Part shown: one piece after another, positions 23,601 through 33,840 of the stretch | Numbering within the stretch: position 1 is the stretch's first letter | Layout: every line of letters starts with the position of its first letter | NCBI GenBank assembly: GCA_006535965.1 | Contig: QEAR01000049.1 | Location: forward strand, 62,001-126,000 | Origin: Spizellomyces sp. 'palustris' | Taxonomy: Eukaryota > Chytridiomycota > Chytridiomycetes > Spizellomycetales > Spizellomycetaceae | Direction: 5' to 3' | Length of the DNA: 64,000 bases | The notes under the pieces: generated by a model | Databases searched by the model: none | Told to the model about the DNA's origin: nothing | The model's input: only the letters and a program-made list of their open reading frames with translations | Program-made: the position numbers and the translations under genes

Positions 23601-26220
23601 TCCTAAGGCTGGTTCGTGAACGCTAGACGGATTGGCTGCTATTGGACAATTATTAACGTCCAAATATCAGATCTGTTCGATCGCAATACGGTTTCCGAGG
23701 ATAAAGTGTCAGATATAGACGAAGAGAGCGAGTTTCCGGCAACAGGTGCTTTTCAACCGAGATTTGAAACCAACGCGGTCTTGTCATCCTTGACTACGCC
23801 GAAAGCGCAAGTTCGGGATATTGGCCGCAATGTAATGAGCGCGTCCCCGTTGGAAGTATCGTTCACCAAAAACCTTGAGAAGGCTGTTCGACAAGCTAAT
23901 GGGCCACGTCAGGGGTCCGTTGGCCAGATCCATTCGATAGATTCATCTGGCTCGTGTGTGGAGCAGAAAAATGCTCTACCACCATCAAACCTACTCCAGG
24001 GAGTAATAATCTGTCTCAGCCCGCGAGTCGTTCATAGACGATCTGAGCTATATCCAATTGCAACTCCAATGGGGGCGGAAATGCTCGTGGCTTACAGCGA
24101 TACTTGCACCCACTATATGCACCAAGGCAATCGCATCAATGAAGCGTTCAAGGACTTTAAAATTGCCCGGCAGCGCGGAAAGTATATCGTGTCACCCTCC
24201 TGGCTTGTGGCTTGCCATGAGACTGGGCAGCGTGTAAAGGAGTTAGATTATCCCCATACGTACAATCCCTACCGGGCGTTATCCATATCTACACCAACAA
24301 GCAGTCAGCGGATGTCGGACATGGTAGAAGATAAGCATCCGGACGAGACGTCAGCTTCCTCCTCTCCGCAAGAAAGACTTGAGCGGGGTGATGTGACAAA
24401 AGACGGGCCACAACACCACCAGTTACCACACGCTGATGATTCACGAGACGACCGGTGCGACGTAGGAGATGATCAAAGCGCGCCGCTACCAGCTGTTGAG
24501 AAATATGTTGAAATCATCGACAGGCTCTTGGACGCGAAAATGGTAATCAGCAGAGTTGTGTGGTGGTTTGTGTGCTGAGGATATTGATTCGCTTAAAATG
24601 CTGCTTAGACACGACGAAGGCCTCGTCATAGCGTGCTACGACGGGACGTGACAGTGTCTTCCATCTTCTCCGATGACATCCCCGCTGAAGAGAGCATCAA
24701 AGAAATCCGCCGAGTGGACGTGCACCCCTATACTCAAACTCAGATTGCCAACAGACAGCAAGAAGAAGTTGCAGCAATTGTGTACGATGATCCCGATAGT
24801 CGAGTAGAGAAACGCAAGCTCCTTGAACAGATTGAGACAAATGAGAAGCGTCCTAAACTCTCCAATAATGAGGATCCATTGACAGAGCTAGAGGGGAACG
24901 GCACTGCGACTCTAACTGAAATCGGCATTATGCCACAACAACTCAAGAGTGTCCACGAGGTTAGCGAGCTATTAAGACGTAACACCTCGTTTACTGGTAG
25001 CACGCTCGATGCAAACGGATTCACGACTGAAAGTGAAGCCCCGATTCCCCCAAACCGCACGATTTCAGTGTGCTCCTCCGCCACAAAAGAATCAAGCTAT
25101 GCCAGAACCATGGGAATATCATCCGTAAGCGAGAAGACAATTTCTGTGCCCACAACCGTATCCCCACCGTCAATGCGCAAATCCTCTCGCATGTCAATTT
25201 CGACGCGTGCGCTTGAACCTGCCGCTAGAAAGTTCCTGCTCTCCGGATTGCCCCGCGAAGAGCGGGTACGAATGTCTCAATTGATAAGCCGATTAGGCGG
25301 CACCGTGCTTGAATATGATTGTTGGCACCCAGATTGCACGCATTTAATTGGTTCGTTCATGGACCGTGCTTGTATATTGTTTTTCTTCCAAGATAGCTAA
25401 TTCTTTTAACTCCATAGTGAGCAAACCAGGAAGAACGGAGAAGCCACTTGCCGCTATTGCAGCGGGTGCCTGGTATGTCAACATCAATTGTTCATGCTTA
25501 TCTCGCATTGGTCAATCTAAAGGACATAAAAGGGTTCTACGGCCAACCTACGTAGAAGCATGTAAGGCCGCCGCTCGGTTTCTCGATGAGGTAGACTATG
25601 AATGGGTTTCCGACCCAGATACTCCTCTCAGTAAGTGTCCAGACGCAGAAAGCACGGCTGTTGGCACTCGTATCTAGAGTTCTAATGCTGTGCATCCAGT
25701 TGATAGGAATATATTCAGTGCCCCACGTCGGTGGCGACTGAAGTTGCAGAACGCGGAGATGGTTAATGGAATTCGAAAAGGTATGTCAGTAAGTAGGGGC
25801 TGATGTGCAATCTTCCACTGATAATTGTATCCAGGGAGTTTCACGGGATGGAAAGTGTTGCTGCTCGTGGATAACCGCAAAAAGGACGGGTTTACGCGGT
25901 TACTGAATGCTGGAGGAGCCAAGGTTGTTGCAAACCCGAAATTCTTTCGGGGTATAAATACAGAGGTAAGGCATTGTTCTCCACTCTTTCAACGCGGCAT
26001 ATTCGTAAACAGATAGCCTCATCTCCATTTTGAACAGGACTTGACCTACGTCATCACAGATCAGGAACCATCAACGCTCCGTAAACAAGCTTTCCTCATG
26101 AGACTGGCTTCTCGCAGCATACCGTTCGTCGATCCAAACTATTGCGGCGAATATTTGTTTGGCGAACCGCCACCTAGTCCTTCGAGATGGCAAATTGATA
26201 TTTTGAGTAACGAAAGTTAA
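20644..26220 (+). CDS. TOPBP1: TOPBP1/Dpb11/Rad4-type multi-BRCT checkpoint and replication scaffold
   Basis: This scaffold binds phosphorylated partners (Rad9, Treslin/Sld3, 53BP1/Crb2) and activates ATR. First exons are 20644-20730, 20817-20910, 20983-20993 (11 nt), 21062-21154 and then from 21219. BRCT units in order: [11 protein letters not shown] ... [10 protein letters not shown] ... [18 protein letters not shown] ... ATCTHLIAA ... [27 protein letters not shown] ... [11 protein letters not shown]; middle BRCTs between 22620 and 23570; [14 protein letters not shown] ... PSWLVACHE; and the terminal pair [20 protein letters not shown] ... CTHLIG and [20 protein letters not shown] ... [15 protein letters not shown]. 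The last two match human BRCT7 and BRCT8 closely. Before BRCT7 lies [16 protein letters not shown], like the ATR-activating WDDP motif with Tyr for Trp. Many exons between 22500 and 24600 are only roughly placed. The stop is at 26218-26220. Confidence 0.92.
20983..20993 (+). other. 11-nt micro-exon in TOPBP1
   Basis: The bases ATAAATACAGA lie between a TTTTTGCAG acceptor and a GTATGT donor. With the single G left over from the preceding exon they encode DKYR. Joining gives [20 protein letters not shown], the expected bridge between the third strand and the last helix of the first BRCT. Skipping this exon would shift the frame. Confidence 0.75.
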
Positions 26221-26421
26221 AGATGAATGCGCCAAGGTGTGTGCCTGGCCTGCAAGGGCGATTGTCATCTCTTGGGAGTCGAACAAATGATACATGTACA
26301 GTCTAGCCATATATAAATTAGGAATATTTACACATAACAAAAGGTTTTGGAGATTACAGCGAGCAAGTGATGGATGGTTTTCAACAATTAGCTTGGGAAG
26401 TATGTCAAAAGGATGTCGCAG

Positions 26422-27109
26422 CTATGCTGTGTACTTGAGACATCTAGCGCGGAAACCGAATTAGCATCAAATCAAAGGCTAAACTTGAACAAACTTACCG
26501 AGTTTCATTATGCGTGTCTCTGCAGGTTATTGAGCAATAGCGCATGCCGCATCGCATACAATTATACTGGGAGAAATATCCACACACGGAACACAATTTG
26601 CGGGGAGGAAAGCGGGATGGTGCTGCTGCTGCTGTTAGGTAGGTAGGTACTTCAGGCGGCATACTTTCAATGTTCTATCCAGAATTGCGCGTCAATTGCT
26701 GAAACTTGCAAAGGTCAATAACGAAGAAGCCACTCACAGATTCCTGTATCAAGGTTGCCAAATTCTTCTTTTGGAGAAGGATTCGTTTTACGGATGCCCG
26801 TTTCTGACGCTTGTTCATGGAAGTTCGCGCTGCGATGACTCCATATTGAATGGCTGCTTTCTGAATATGTGCCTAATGCAAGAACATACCAGCCGGGTCC
26901 TCATCTTCCAAGATCCGTTTCTTTCTTGCGGATGATAGTACCTCTTGTTCTGCGGCATCTGGGATGTCGGCTGCATAGTTGTCTTGCTGAAGTTCTTCTA
27001 GATGCCGCTCCTGTGCCTTCCGACGGGCGGCTTCGTCAAAAACTATTCTGGGGATGCGGGATGTTTGGCGGTCTAGGTGACCAGCATAGTTAGAAATGCA
27101 ACGTCGCAT
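26422..27109 (-). CDS. ZNHIT1: Zinc finger HIT protein, SWR1-complex subunit Vps71/ZNHIT1
   Basis: ZNHIT1/Vps71 (Swc6) helps the SWR1/SRCAP remodeller place histone H2A.Z. Exon 1 (26890-27109) starts MRRCISNYAGHLDRQTSRIP and has the conserved helix VFDEAARRKAQERHLEELQQ followed by DNYAADIP, close to RVLDRAARQRRINRQLEALE in human ZNHIT1. The next exon gives ARTSMNKRQKRASVKRILLQ (the basic helix). The HIT finger follows: KLCSVCGYFSQYNCMRCGMR then YCSITCRDTHNETR, and a tiny last exon completes RCLKYTA-stop, matching the human ending CLKWTV. One internal splice, near a CAG repeat at about 26623-26640, could not be settled. The gene is convergent with TOPBP1, 200 bases away. Confidence 0.88.
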
Positions 27110-28815
27110 TGTCCACTGGACTACTATACCGCAAACACCTAAACTCGGCGGACCCTATCGCTCCTTCCAATGACCGCATACTTGTACCGACATGTCAAAA
27201 GAGGAGCGAACCCTGAGAAGCTCACCTGGAGTGCTCGAAACGACGCCAAATCCAACGGCAGCTTGAAAGCTCCTAGACTTGCTGCTCATCTATGTCGTTC
27301 CTCTCTCGTACCAACCAACGAGCTGCCGGACCGAAAACAAACGCGACTCTCTGAGTGGTGCGTGGGAGGATATTCAAGTTATCCACAAGTGAGTAGGGGA
27401 GGATTCTCATTTGTCACATTAATGTTCAGATCTCATTCGTGACAGGGTTAGAGCCGACCATCTTGCGCAGTGGCACAGCATAACTCTATAACGTAAGCGT
27501 CTGATCAAGCACTTTGAGACTATTTCGAGATACCACCAATGGTCCCTCGGCAATGGGCGGTGTTGAGGTATCTCATAGCCTCGCAGAATATGCTCGTTGT
27601 TGGAAACAGTACTTTTATCGGCACAATTTAAACAACTAATAGTACAACTTCAATGGGTGTCATAGCATCGACTTTTCGACAAAAGGAACTGGCTACTGGG
27701 TGCTCTGGTTCCATATAGATGGAAATGTGCTCAAATGGAAATTAAATTCAGGATATGTAGCGACTAACGTCTTTGTTGGTGGACAGATTCCTATCACAAA
27801 TACATTATCCAGCGGAAGGTCTACCAGAGCATTAAGATGTTCGGGTGGTGTAAGTATCTCAAAAAGTGTGTCCCTTTGATTATCGTTAAATGTGAGCTCC
27901 AACTTGCACATTCATTGGACAAATCATAACTTTATATTACCTATACTAAAGGACAGACATTTATTTACAAGACTTATTCAGCATCCACACGGTGGAATGG
28001 TGGGAAAGGCTAGTGGTGGACTGGAAAGTAGAAATGTCCGTTACAGCAGTCGATCCCATTTTGGTTCCATCTTTGACTAGTGTCAATGTTCTGTATTGTA
28101 CAGATTATTATGGAGATACTGACGAAGAGATCTTCCTGCTTCCCTGCCCTTAAACAACCCCTTCGAGTTGGCTTTGTCCGATTGTGCCTGCTGTGGGTAG
28201 GACATCCTCTTTTAATTCAGGTTCAGTCCACAACCATCGCTCAGTGCAAACTGCGCCTGTCGTGCATCTATTCTATAAATGTATCTCAAGGCCAAAAACT
28301 AGTTCAATTGGGGTTTGGGCTCCACAGCTTCCCTAGGGGAAATACAAAAACTACCACGGCATTCGTTCTTCTCAATCAGTCATTTGACGCCAGGATTGAA
28401 GTAAACCCAAGTGACGGCACATATCACGGCGACCGAATAGTCGGGGTTATTACAGGAAGGCAAATACAAGAAAGAATGGAATTCTATTTTGTTTGAAAGA
28501 CAGTGTGGATCGGTTTACATCGAATGGTTGGATGAAAGATTAACGGATGCAAAGGTCAATACATATGCGAAAGTACAAATGTCAGTACCTGTAGCCACAA
28601 TTATTGGGACATCATAATGGAAGATAAAAAATAAAATGGGTCCACTGGCCGTTGGATGACTGGAGCATTCTCCTGCACTAGGATATTTTGCCATTTTATC
28701 ACATTCTAGACTTATTGAACATTTTTACAAAAGGAACTATGTACAAATGGTGCAAGGACTATTGGAATCGTAACTTTTTCTTGTTGGAAACAGTTAGGTG
28801 AATCGTCCTTGCCTT
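27110..28815. other. Gap with unrecognised possible exons
   Basis: About 1.7 kb between the starts of ZNHIT1 and the end of the SLC26 gene. On the plus strand a frame at about 27645-27870 reads STKGTGYWVLWFHIDGN then VLKWKLNSGYVATNVFVGG, and another at 28205-28496 reads SQGQKLVQLGFGLHSF then AFVLLNQSFDARIEVNPSDG, ending at TGA 28494-28496. These have beta-strand-like composition and could be exons of one gene of unknown family. On the opposite strand 27693-27911 is also open (ELTFNDNQRDTLFEILTPPE), so the coding strand is undecided. No start, promoter or domain is recognised. Confidence 0.25.
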
Positions 28816-31359
28816 TCAGTATGCGGCCGGTGGTGGGTAGGCCATGTCAATCTTGACAATTTCAGGGCCTACATCCCCTTTGCGACCATAGCCAGGTCCC
28901 GTTAGTCGATTACGCGAGGTAGTAACTGCTTGATCAAGAGTCTCGTAAAGACGGTCCTCGCCGATTTCCTTTGTGATATTTGCATTTTTGAAGGCCGCGC
29001 GATGTTGCTTCTTGACGTTGGCAAAGCAAACGCGAACATGGCGGTGATGGAGTGAATGGATCAGTTCGTACAAAACGAGTGCACCCCTGCAGAGTAGAGT
29101 CGAGTTAGCAAAGTTTTATCAAAGAGGTTATGGATGCGGTAATAGCAATACTCACGTAGAGTCAATTTCGCGACATAGGCCAATGTCCAATACGAACTCT
29201 TGAATCGGGTTGGGACCCTTTCCATATGATTCAGCAAGTGTGCGAGTCTGCTTTTCCAAGCGAGCAAGACGATCCCGCAGGAGACTCGAGTTGTAGAACC
29301 TCAAACTGGAAAGAACACGAATAATCATGATCTCATCGTTGGTCTGTGCGTTGGGATATTCTTCAATTGAGCGGTATACAACGTCTTTACCCTCTTGGAC
29401 TGCACCAAGAACAGCCATTTCCGGCTTGCTGCTCTTCTTGAGCAGGGTCATAAGCGACAAGAGGATACAGGCCATGAGGCCTACCTCTGTGTTGACAAAC
29501 ACTGACGCGAGGAAGGCGATAGCAAGATACGCTATGTCGCGAACGCTTGCCATACGGATGATGAACGTGATCTCAAACCATTCAATCAGATTGTACCCAG
29601 CGACGAAAAGGATCGATGCGACGGTTGCACGGGGCAAGAACTTGAGTACTGGCAAAAGGAGCACGTAGATGGCCAGAACGAAGCCCCCAGAAAAGAGTCC
29701 TCCTATCATAGTCCTTGCTCCTGCAGCTTCGTAGATCTTGGAACGAGCAAAAGATGCGATGACAGTATAACTTCCAAGCATTCCTCCGAATATGTTAGAT
29801 GCGCCAAGAGCAGCTAAAACATGGGCAAGGTCAGTGGGAAGATCATTGAAACTCGAACGCGGTAAGAATACGAACCTAGTTCCCGGTTTCCTGACACTTG
29901 GTAGTCATGCTTGTTGGCAAAGGCATTGGCAGCCACCATGGTTTCAATAAATCCAACAACTGACATTGTAATGGCCGGTTGAATCAAGGTGGGGATGATC
30001 GAGAAGGGGACGTCGGGTAGCCGCGGCGGCTGGAATTTCAACGTGATATCTCCCAGGGTCGATATGCCCTTACCCTGGAAACCAACGCCTGCACTTGCGC
30101 TGATCATCACGGCAACGAGAATCAGAACGGATGGCATATTTTGCACTAATGGGTGCTTGACTTTTCCCTTCAACACTTGCATCCCCAGCAAGAATGCAAT
30201 TCCGACAATACCGACAATGATTGTACCCGGATGAATGTTGCGAAACTCCATAAAAAAGTGACGGAATTTTTCCATTGTGGATAGCTCAGCACCAGGCTTG
30301 ATGATGCCTGTCAACGGTGCAAGCTGTTCGGCGATGATCAAAGTGCCCAGCGCACCAACGAATCCGATCAACAGCGATCCAGAGAGCATATTGTTAAGGA
30401 ATCCGAGTCGGAGGACGGCAAAGATGACGTCGATCAGACCGACCTAGTAGTGCAACATGAGATCATGATTGCAGATTAGGCAACAACAGGAACAGGCATC
30501 CTTACCAAGATGGTGATCAGAGCTGCAATCTGATACGTGTCTGTATTTTTCAACTCTGGATGTTCCTCCTGTTTTCAGCACAATGGTGAATCAGCGCTCC
30601 ATGCTAGCAGTCTAAAGCATGCTAACCAAATGACGATCTCACGTACCCTGACAAATCGAATCGTTTCCGCCAAAACCACGGTTGTTGCAGCCTCAGGCCC
30701 AACAGAAAGATGCTTTCCTCCTCCGAGGAAGGCGTAGATAAATACTGGGAATATACCCGACAAAATACCGTGGTATACGTTGATATCGGCCAAGATGGCA
30801 AACCCGATTCCCTGAGGGATTAATACCAAGCTGATGGTCATCCCAGCCAGGAAATCCTTGAGCATGTCTCTGAGCGTATAGGTGCGGAACGCTCCAATGA
30901 TGGGGGAAATGGCTGCGGCTTTATCCAGAAAGGATTTCTCTTTTTTTACTATTCAAGATCACAGGATGAGCTCAGAGCAGTCAAGGGCAATACACATTTC
31001 GAGAAGACTGACCAGATCCTGCCCCCGTCAACGGAGTGCCATCATTTCCATAGGATCCGGGACGTCCACTTGACAAGGACCGATTATCCTCGTCTTCTGC
31101 ATCTCGCATAGCATTGTACAAGAGACGAGTTCTCCTTCTCTGTATGGTGCCGGTAGCGTCATCATCATACTGACGAAAAGCATTGCTGTCGTCGTTCTTC
31201 CATCCATTGTTTGAATAAGTTCCCGCCATCTCTGCAAGTCTAGGAGTGGGGGATCAATGTAAAGCTGGGCAAACTTGAGTCCCAGGCTGTATATAGTATT
31301 TCTCATAATTAAGAAGGAAAAAACCTTCAAACCTTATTTTGAATACCTCCGCCAAACAT
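28816..31359 (-). CDS. SLC26/SulP family anion (sulfate-type) transporter with STAS domain
   Basis: A multi-pass plasma or organelle membrane anion transporter. The first exon encodes MFGGGIQNK and splices to a hydrophilic N-terminus (MAGTYSNNGWKNDDSNAFRQ). The transport core follows: LKDFLAGMTISLVLIPQGIG, AFLGGGKHLSVGPEAATTVV (the SulP signature), GFLNNMLSGSLLIGFVGALG, PAITMSVVGFIETMVAANAF, GGLFSGGFVLAIYVLLLPVL and PRATVASILFVAGYNLIEWF. The C-terminal STAS domain reads IIRVLSSLRFYNSSLLRDRL, EFVLDIGLCREIDSTGALVL, HHRHVRVCFANVKKQHRAAF. The stop is at 28816. At least seven exons. The substrate (sulfate, bicarbonate, oxalate or chloride) cannot be read from sequence. Confidence 0.92.
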
Positions 31360-32093
31360 GATTTTTAGATTACAATTTTTTTCCTTGTAGTTGAAACTCG
31401 ATTGCAAGTTTCCGCACCAGAGCGGCGCCGAATTTTATTTTCAGAGGAACGGGCGAAATAGGGTTTTTAACTCTTGGCAACTTTAGAATTGATTTGAAAC
31501 GCGGAGGTGTTTTTTCTTGGCTTTTGCCTAGTGGCTTATTGGCAACTTTAGAAGCGAAGTCTTGTGTTGGAATGGAGAGATTTGGAGGGGGAAGAAGACA
31601 AACGGAAATGAAATTCCAATGTTTGGAAATGGGGAGATTTGGGAGGAATTTCAAGACAGCGTCAGGCAACTTTCGCCCCAACTGAGACGTTCATCTTTTT
31701 TTGTGTGACAGTTTTTTGGACAATTGTTGTGATATCTCTTGGGGGTTATCATTCAAGGACAGGGTCCAACCTTTAATAAACTCCTTGGTTCCATAACACA
31801 AAAAAAAAAACAGAAAGCAAGGTCCCCCCTGTTTTCGTTGTCAAACATTGGTCGGTCGTGGAGAAGGATATGATCTACCTTTGCACCTGGCGGCGTAAAT
31901 TGGGCCCCAAGAAAATCGTCTGGCGGTTGTGCCGCCGGCGGGTTGAAAAGTAAATTAGAGCAAAATCATCAATCATATGGATGGCAACGGTAATGCATTT
32001 CTTGGCGCTGTTTGATTGGAATAAAAGGTATTAAATCATAATGTATTTGCAATTAAGATAGAAATAAAATATACATGTACAGGATATAATGGT
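31360..32093. other. Intergenic region with short repeated motifs
   Basis: About 730 bases between the start of the SLC26 gene and the end of the zinc-finger gene. The motif GGCAACTTTAGAA occurs twice (about 31478 and 31541) with a related copy near 31665, and GGAGATTTGG recurs near 31577 and 31632. There is a run of ten A at about 31801. An open frame at 31370-31681 on the minus strand overlaps these repeats and shows no conserved motif, so I do not call it a gene. Confidence 0.35.
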
Positions 32094-32846
32094 TCAGTAG
32101 GTATCTTCCAAATTAGGTTCCCGATGGGGTATCGACCAGCCCTGATGGACTGTTTTTTCGTGATATTTGAGTCCTCCTCTGGTTGAAAAGGCCTTGTCGG
32201 GACACCGCGGACAAACAATATTCTTCTCCGTCGCCTTTATTTTCGCCGCACGTGGTGTAATCGTCTTGTGAATCGTTTTAAGGTGGTATCGCAGTCCTGC
32301 ACCCGTTGTATAGACCTTGTTGCATCCCCTAACAAAGCATGGAAATGTAATATGGTTTGAAGCAGAGGAACGACGATTGTGTGTTGCCCCAGTCTCCGAA
32401 TTGTCAGAGTGATGCCGGACATGTTGTGAGTGCATCGGGTCAGTGTTTTCTGAGCCATGGCGGACATGGGAACCTCTTCGTGAGACGGGGAGAGAGCAGC
32501 ATGGATCAACTTGAAGATAACCGGCATCAAACTCGAATAGTGTCTCGTGAGATGCGTCAACTGTATAGGAATGCGAATCGCATTCTTCGTCGTACAGACA
32601 CGACTCGCAATGCATGTAATGATCCTCTGGGAGATTGGTAGCTTCATACAGAGTCTCCTCCGAAGACATGTTGGACGAATTTGACGGAGCAGCTGAGCGG
32701 GGACGAGGCTTTGGTGGTAGGGGAGTTCCAAGGAGCTCAGGAAAAAAGTTTCGTATAATGTCGGCTAGTGCGTCATCCGAATATTCGGGTAGCAGTGCCA
32801 ACTGCTGCACATCACCGCCCTCATGTTGTGTGAATATTATCGACAT
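32094..32846 (-). CDS. C2H2 zinc-finger protein with two C-terminal fingers
   Basis: An intronless 250-residue frame. The N-terminal half is acidic and Ser-rich (ALLPEYSDDALADIIRNFFP; ESCLYDEECDSHSYTVDAS), suited to an activation region. The C-terminus has two classical fingers: FPCFVRGCNKVYTTGAGLRY with HLKTIH, and IVCPRCPDKAFSTRGGLKYH with EKTVH. Between them is a basic linker (KTITPRAAKIKATEKN). It is probably a sequence-specific DNA-binding regulator in the nucleus. No named family member is recognised. A TATA box lies about 95 bases upstream. Confidence 0.85.
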   Translation of the reverse strand: MSIIFTQHEGGDVQQLALLPEYSDDALADIIRNFFPELLGTPLPPKPRPRSAAPSNSSNMSSEETLYEATNLPEDHYMHCESCLYDEECDSHSYTVDASHETLFEFDAGYLQVDPCCSLPVSRRGSHVRHGSENTDPMHSQHVRHHSDNSETGATHNRRSSASNHITFPCFVRGCNKVYTTGAGLRYHLKTIHKTITPRAAKIKATEKNIVCPRCPDKAFSTRGGLKYHEKTVHQGWSIPHREPNLEDTY

Positions 32847-32940
32847 TGGTATAAAGTATGAAAGTGCGAATGCAATCAGCTACAAAACGAAAATGTCGCT
32901 GTCAAACAAAAAAAAAAAGTGAGCGAACCTGTGTTCTCTT

Positions 32941-32948
32941 CTTTTATA
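32941..32948 (-). promoter_or_regulatory. TATA box of the zinc-finger gene
   Basis: The minus strand reads TATAAAAG about 95 bases upstream of the zinc-finger ATG (32846). The motif and spacing are nearly the same as at the subtilase gene. Confidence 0.45.
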
Positions 32949-33840
32949 TTCCAGAGTGTATAAACTACTCAACATCTGTGAAGCGAAAAGAGCATCGGAA
33001 CGGAAACAAGTAAGCAAAGTCCACGCAAACAGGTACCCTTGGTGTCGATCAATCTACCCGCATTCGCGAATCCTCTGAGGGCCGATCACCAGGTCGTTGA
33101 CCCGCGGCCATAATTTCAATAGGGTTGACCAGCGCTTCTGCCGAGTTCTAGAAGTCTTACCATGTATATATGTGGCTCGGACATGTGTGCACTTGTCAAT
33201 AGTGGGTTTCTGGACCCGACCGCACTGCCCGGCGTCTTTGCTCGGTTCAACACAAAACAATAAGAGGCGGTGCACAGCTGGCATCTCTTTTTTCCAGATG
33301 AATCACAGCATTTCTTAATAGTCTGCTATTATCAGCATGTCACCGAAATAGCCATCGTTGCATAAGCAGCGCCTGCTGCTGACATTGATCTAATACTGTG
33401 CAGGGTACAGGCATTTCATCCTCAGAAAGCAGGCCAACCTTAACGATGCTCACAAAGCGTCCACCGGATGGAGGAGAATACATCGACGATTCCATGCATG
33501 CAAATAACATCAGTTTCAAAAAATATTTTAGCCTTGCGAGGCCGCCTGCTGCCATCATTGTCACTATCGACAGCGATAATCAAAGGCCCAAGATACCCTG
33601 ACAATGTATCACTTTGACTCTGAAAAATCACGACACTGATCATTGGATTGTGGATTGAGACTCTATCCTTAGCTGCGTAAAAGGCCGTAAAAGGTTCTCT
33701 TCTGCGGTCAAAAAGTGCAAGAGCAAAAAGTATATCGTAGTAGATTTCGCAACCAATCCCGACGATGACTAAGCAGATCGGTGTGTCATCACTATTTTGC
33801 TCTACCGTCTACCGGACACTTTGCAAGCCATCAGAATTTT
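32949..33840. other. Intergenic region with one unsupported short frame
   Basis: About 890 bases between two divergent genes, the zinc-finger gene (-) and WRNIP1/Mgs1 (+). A plus-strand frame at about 33398-33601 (MQGTGISSSESRPTLTMLTK...) has no match I know and could be chance. Promoters for both flanking genes should lie here. No RNA gene was seen. Confidence 0.35.

Noticed and set aside
26623-26640. Short CAG/CTG repeat in ZNHIT1
   Set aside because: Only about four to five units at a splice region; noted for the uncertain exon border, not significant as a repeat.
31370-31681. Minus-strand open frame of 103 codons
   Set aside because: It overlaps short direct repeats in an intergenic stretch and has no conserved motif.
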